Shown: piece after piece, positions 30,196 through 31,863 of the stretch
How positions within the stretch are numbered: the stretch's first letter is position 1
How the letters are laid out: each line of letters starts with the position of its first letter
Source: DATGKD01 sp035294855
Lineage (GTDB): Bacteria > Actinomycetota > Acidimicrobiia > Acidimicrobiales > UBA8190
Assembly: GCA_035294855.1 (NCBI GenBank)
Contig: DATGKD010000187.1
Location: 1-31,863, forward strand
DNA length: 31,863 nt
Reading direction: 5' to 3'
Notes under the pieces: model-generated
The model's input: the letters and a program-made list of their open reading frames with translations, nothing else
The model's database searches: none
What the model was told of the DNA's origin: nothing
Program-made: the position numbers and the translations under genes

Positions 30196-30531
30196 ACCTC
30201 AACTCTAAGGGGCTGTCGCACTGATCATGGCGCTCGCCTGTCATGACTTTGACTCATCGCACCGTCGGAAAGACCGAACCTCGATTCCGTCGGCATGGCA
30301 TCGGTCACAAAGGGGACCACGGGGGGACCCGTGTCGCGGCAACGTTCACCACCTCTGCCGCGTCGCGTTCCAATCGCGCGACGAGCGACACGAAACAGGA
30401 GCTCGCACATGCGCTCGTCGATGATCGGCGGGTCCGCTCCGACGGATCGATTTCAACATCGGAACCGGTGGAAGTTCGCGCCATCAGGGTTCGGGCGAAC
30501 GGAAAGGAGACGGGCCCCACCTGGTGAAACG
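30196..30531. other. Stretch without a supportable gene
   Basis: This region, between the acetyltransferase gene and the tRNA-Arg gene, has short open frames on both strands but none with a recognisable motif, ribosome site or sustained codon bias. It is less GC-rich than the coding regions. I see no clear repeat or promoter, apart from GGGGCTGTCGCAC near 30209, which looks like the end of some insertion sequences but has no inverted partner that I found. Confidence 0.5.
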
Positions 30532-30605
30532 TGCCCCCGGCAGGAGTCGAACCCGCAACCTGGTGGGTAGAAGCCACCCGCTCTATCCAGTTGAGCTACG
30601 GGGGC
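30532..30605 (-). tRNA. tRNA-Arg (anticodon UCU)
   Basis: A 74-base cloverleaf on the minus strand. The acceptor stem GCCCCCG/CGGGGGC, D-arm GCTC/GAGC, anticodon stem GGTGG/CCACC with loop CTTCTAC (anticodon TCT), a five-base variable loop and the T-arm with TTCGACT all pair correctly. The discriminator base is A; CCA is not encoded. It would read AGA/AGG arginine codons, which are rare in this genome. Confidence 0.95.
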
Positions 30606-30702
30606 AGATCGCACACCTCCAGGGTCTGCGTCGCGCGACAAGGCTAGTGCCGAGACACAACGTCGGCGTAGCACTGGACGTATGCAATGCTTGAGCGCAC
30701 TT

Positions 30703-30780
30703 GGTGGCCGTAGCTCAGTTGGTTAGAGCGCCAGGTTGTGGCCCTGGAGGTCGGGGGTTCAAGTCCCCTCGGTCACCCCA
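30703..30780 (+). tRNA. tRNA-His (anticodon GUG)
   Basis: The acceptor stem GTGGCCG/CGGTCAC is preceded by a G at 30703 that can serve as the extra G-1, a hallmark of tRNA-His. The D-arm is GCTC/GAGC, the anticodon stem CCAGG/CCTGG holds the loop TTGTGGC (anticodon GTG), and the T-loop is TTCAAGT. CCA is encoded at 30778-30780. Confidence 0.96.
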
Positions 30781-30786
30781 TTTGCG

Positions 30787-30798
30787 GTCTCGCGAGAC
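30787..30798. repeat. 12-base palindrome next to the transposase remnant
   Basis: GTCTCGCGAGAC is a perfect palindrome lying seven bases beyond the tRNA-His gene; a partly similar TCTCTCGAGACATGG follows at about 30811. Such GTCTCGAGAC-like elements are often seen beside IS481-type transposase genes, so this may be the remaining end of the element. Confidence 0.4.
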
Positions 30799-30832
30799 AT
30801 CCCGGACGTCTCTCTCGAGACATGGCGGACAA

Positions 30833-30850
30833 CCCTAACCCTGACCCTGA
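30833..30850. repeat. Three CCCTRA hexamers
   Basis: CCCTAA CCCTGA CCCTGA in tandem, at the very end of the transposase remnant. Too short to interpret. Confidence 0.5.
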
Positions 30851-31148
30851 TAGATCTTCTCCGGGTCGATCCGCAGCTCCCGTAGGAACTCGCCCTCCAC
30901 CGAGTGCACCCGGACGTCGCGGTCATGGACCACCATCACAACGTATTGCCGTTGTGCGCCTGACCGACGCTGAGGTGGCGCAGCTCTTCCCCGTAGCGCA
31001 GCGTCACTTTCCCATGGCTCACCCGATCCCAACGGATGCGGAACGCATTGGCATCGCGGATCGGCTTCTCAGACGGTTTGGCCTTCACCCGGGTGATCTC
31101 GTCCTCGAGAACGGCCGGCGTCCCATGCGTGAGAGCCGTCGCGTACAC
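30835..31148 (-). pseudogene. IS481-type transposase C-terminal remnant, frameshifted
   Basis: Two overlapping minus-strand frames together read as the C-terminus of an IS481-family integrase-core transposase. The upstream frame gives FRIRWDRVSHGKVTLRY and LRHLSVGQAHNG; the downstream frame continues YVVMVVHDRDVRVHS and ends FLRELRIDPEKIYQGQG. Adding one base near 30948-30951 would join them into the familiar family pattern, so a one-base deletion is the simplest reading. The N-terminal DDE core is missing: the remnant stops close to the tRNA-Lys gene. It is therefore both truncated and frameshifted and cannot be active. Coordinates of the upstream edge are approximate. Confidence 0.82.
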
Positions 31149-31149
31149 T
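31144..31149 (+). promoter_or_regulatory. Possible -10 element of tRNA-Lys
   Basis: TACACT lies six bases before the first base of the tRNA-Lys gene. No good -35 hexamer is visible at the expected distance; this part of the upstream sequence belongs to the transposase remnant. Confidence 0.35.
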
Positions 31150-31155
31150 CGCCTC

Positions 31156-31227
31156 GCGCCTCTAGCTCAATGGCAGAGCAACGGACTCTTAATCCGCAGG
31201 TTGGGGGTTCGAATCCCCCGGGGCGCA
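31156..31227 (+). tRNA. tRNA-Lys (anticodon CUU)
   Basis: A 72-base cloverleaf: acceptor stem GCGCCTC/GGGGCGC with one T-G pair, D-arm GCTC/GAGC with a short loop, anticodon stem ACGGA/TCCGC with an A-C mismatch at its outer pair, loop CTCTTAA (anticodon CTT), and T-arm GGGGG/CCCCC with TTCGAAT. The discriminator is A and CCA is not encoded. It is flanked on both sides by transposase remnants. Confidence 0.94.
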
Positions 31228-31349
31228 CGAGTGTGATTGTGTTGCTCCTGGTGATGCCCGTCACTCCGTAATCGGGTGATCGCCGACGCATGTTCGGTTG
31301 ATGTCCGACACGTGCCCACCATCTGCCCTAAGGGTCGGAAGGTGGCCGA

Positions 31350-31448
31350 GTGCTCGTGGAGCTGAGCAAGATGGAGCAGCGTCACGACGCCGTGCTGGCC
31401 GTCATCCGCGATGGCATGCGGGTGACGGAGGTGGCCGAGAGTCTCTGA
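31350..31448 (+). pseudogene. IS481-type transposase N-terminal remnant
   Basis: A 32-codon plus-strand reading contains VELSKMEQRHDAVLAVIRDG followed by MRVTEVAESL and then a stop. This is the recognisable beginning of IS481-family transposases (the start of the helix-turn-helix), with a GGAAGG ribosome-like site upstream. The helix-turn-helix is cut off at the stop and no continuation is found in any frame downstream. Its orientation is opposite to the C-terminal remnant at 30835-31148, so the two are not simply the halves of one element with a tRNA inserted, unless an inversion occurred. Confidence 0.75.
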
Positions 31449-31799
31449 GGCGCACGACATTGGAATTTCAACCGTGACCCCCGCTTGCACCGTATCGAGC
31501 ACAGAGGCTCGTGCTTCAGGACTTGAGTTGCGCGATGGCGCGCATCTGCATTGCCCGCCCGGCCCGGCGTACCGGGATGGACAGCGCGACAGAACGACGC
31601 AGCACTTCTGATGCAGACGCTCGCGAAATGAAGCGTTCTTTCTCGCCGCTCACAGATCCCGGCGCCACGTCGACCCCGAGTGGGCGCTTGGCCCGAGGGT
31701 GCCCCGTGAGCGTCGAAGGAGGACACCGGAAGGCCCATCTCCGGTCGCGGCACGAGAAATTACCCACTCCCCCCTCCCGCTGGGGCACAATGCAGCCCC
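31449..31799. other. Stretch without a supportable gene
   Basis: Between the transposase N-terminal remnant and the HU-like gene there are overlapping short frames on both strands, none with recognisable motifs or a clear ribosome site. The region is less GC-rich than the main coding parts and contains several short A/T-rich patches. It probably holds the promoter of the HU-like gene and decayed mobile DNA. Confidence 0.45.
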
Positions 31800-31800
31800 A
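31781..31800 (+). promoter_or_regulatory. Hairpin and possible -10 at the HU-like start
   Basis: TGGGGC (31781-31786) and GCCCCA (31795-31800) can pair around an 8-base loop, the last base being the A of the ATG. CACAAT at 31786-31791 matches the -10 consensus in four of six positions and is spaced so that transcription could begin at the ATG (leaderless). There is no ribosome site. The two readings are alternatives. Confidence 0.3.
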
Positions 31801-31863
31801 TGAACAAGCGTGAACTCGCAAAAGCAGTTGCCGTCCAGTCCGATGTCGACCTCAAGACCGTGT
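31800..31863 (+). CDS. HU-like DNA-binding protein, 5' part
   Basis: The first 21 codons of a gene that runs off the right edge read MNKRELAKAVAVQSDVDLKTV. The MNKxEL opening, followed by an Ala-rich helix and a D/K-rich turn, is the usual start of bacterial HU/IHF-family nucleoid proteins (compare MNKTEL in HU). Only the first helix is visible, so the assignment depends on a short stretch. HU is a small, abundant, DNA-bending dimer. No ribosome site precedes the ATG, which may mean a leaderless transcript, frequent in actinomycetes. Confidence 0.72.
   Translation, partial: MNKRELAKAVAVQSDVDLKTV

Noticed and set aside
30243..30527. Plus-strand reading of 94 codons in the gap before tRNA-Arg
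   Set aside because: No ribosome site, no motif, composition unlike neighbouring genes; several overlapping frames of similar length compete.
30453..30674. Minus-strand reading with PVAQLDRAGG...
   Set aside because: This is the well-known false protein produced by translating a tRNA gene (here tRNA-Arg) and is not a coding sequence.
30532..31227. Possible att sites at tRNA 3' ends
   Set aside because: I looked for second copies of the three tRNA 3' ends in the window and saw none; there is no integrase gene of the tyrosine or serine type.
31085..31291. Minus-strand reading with GGFEPPTCGLRVRCSAIELEA-like sequence
   Set aside because: Classic spurious translation across a tRNA gene (tRNA-Lys) in the antisense direction.
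31516..31821. Minus-strand reading of 101 codons before the HU-like gene
   Set aside because: Overlaps the HU-like start and two other frames; no recognisable motif.

Overview
The window is GC-rich, uses many GTG starts, and is packed with genes showing third-position G/C bias. The gene content (Tad-type pilus genes, a DUF2630 protein, several FadD/enoyl-CoA hydratase genes, a TAP-like lipoprotein hydrolase) points to an actinomycete (Actinomycetota). Acidimicrobiia is my best guess, by inference only; no rRNA or other decisive marker is present.

Layout. 1-5843 is a pilus and signalling block: the 3' end of a TadB-like gene, a TadC-like gene, a polytopic membrane protein of unknown function, a membrane/GAF NarL-type histidine kinase overlapping its LuxR-type response regulator, and a small Flp pilin. 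A second copy of the unknown membrane protein family follows at 6003-7640 (minus), behind a secreted TAP-like hydrolase gene. 9316-10764 holds an Fpg/Nei DNA glycosylase, a DUF2630 protein and a small acidic repeat protein.

10843-19972 is an acyl-CoA and lipid/xenobiotic metabolism region. It has one plus-strand operon (FadD19-like ligase, duplicated alpha/beta-barrel-like protein, enoyl-CoA hydratase), a minus-strand pair (epoxide-hydrolase-like enzyme, FAD oxidoreductase) and a second plus-strand operon (acyl-CoA ligase, thioesterase, aldo/keto reductase). 20000-24033 carries DUF2252, YceI with a clear promoter and terminator, and a PAS-GGDEF-EAL protein, all on the minus strand. 24231-26569 has an MBL-fold hydrolase and a membrane-anchored kelch-type propeller. 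26408-28515 (minus) is a compact set: orphan ParA, zinc-ribbon protein and DedA. A PPOX-type flavin protein, a tandem ACT protein and a GNAT acetyltransferase follow.

From about 30200 to 31800 coding density falls. Three tRNAs (Arg-UCU, His-GUG, Lys-CUU) are interspersed with two decayed pieces of IS481-type transposase in opposite orientations. The first 21 codons of an HU-like gene run off the right edge.

I found no CRISPR array, defence system or intact mobile element. The least explained items are the duplicated membrane protein family beside the pilus genes, the PEAD/EQ repeat protein, the duplicated barrel-like protein in the FadD operon, and the ParA/zinc-ribbon/DedA unit.
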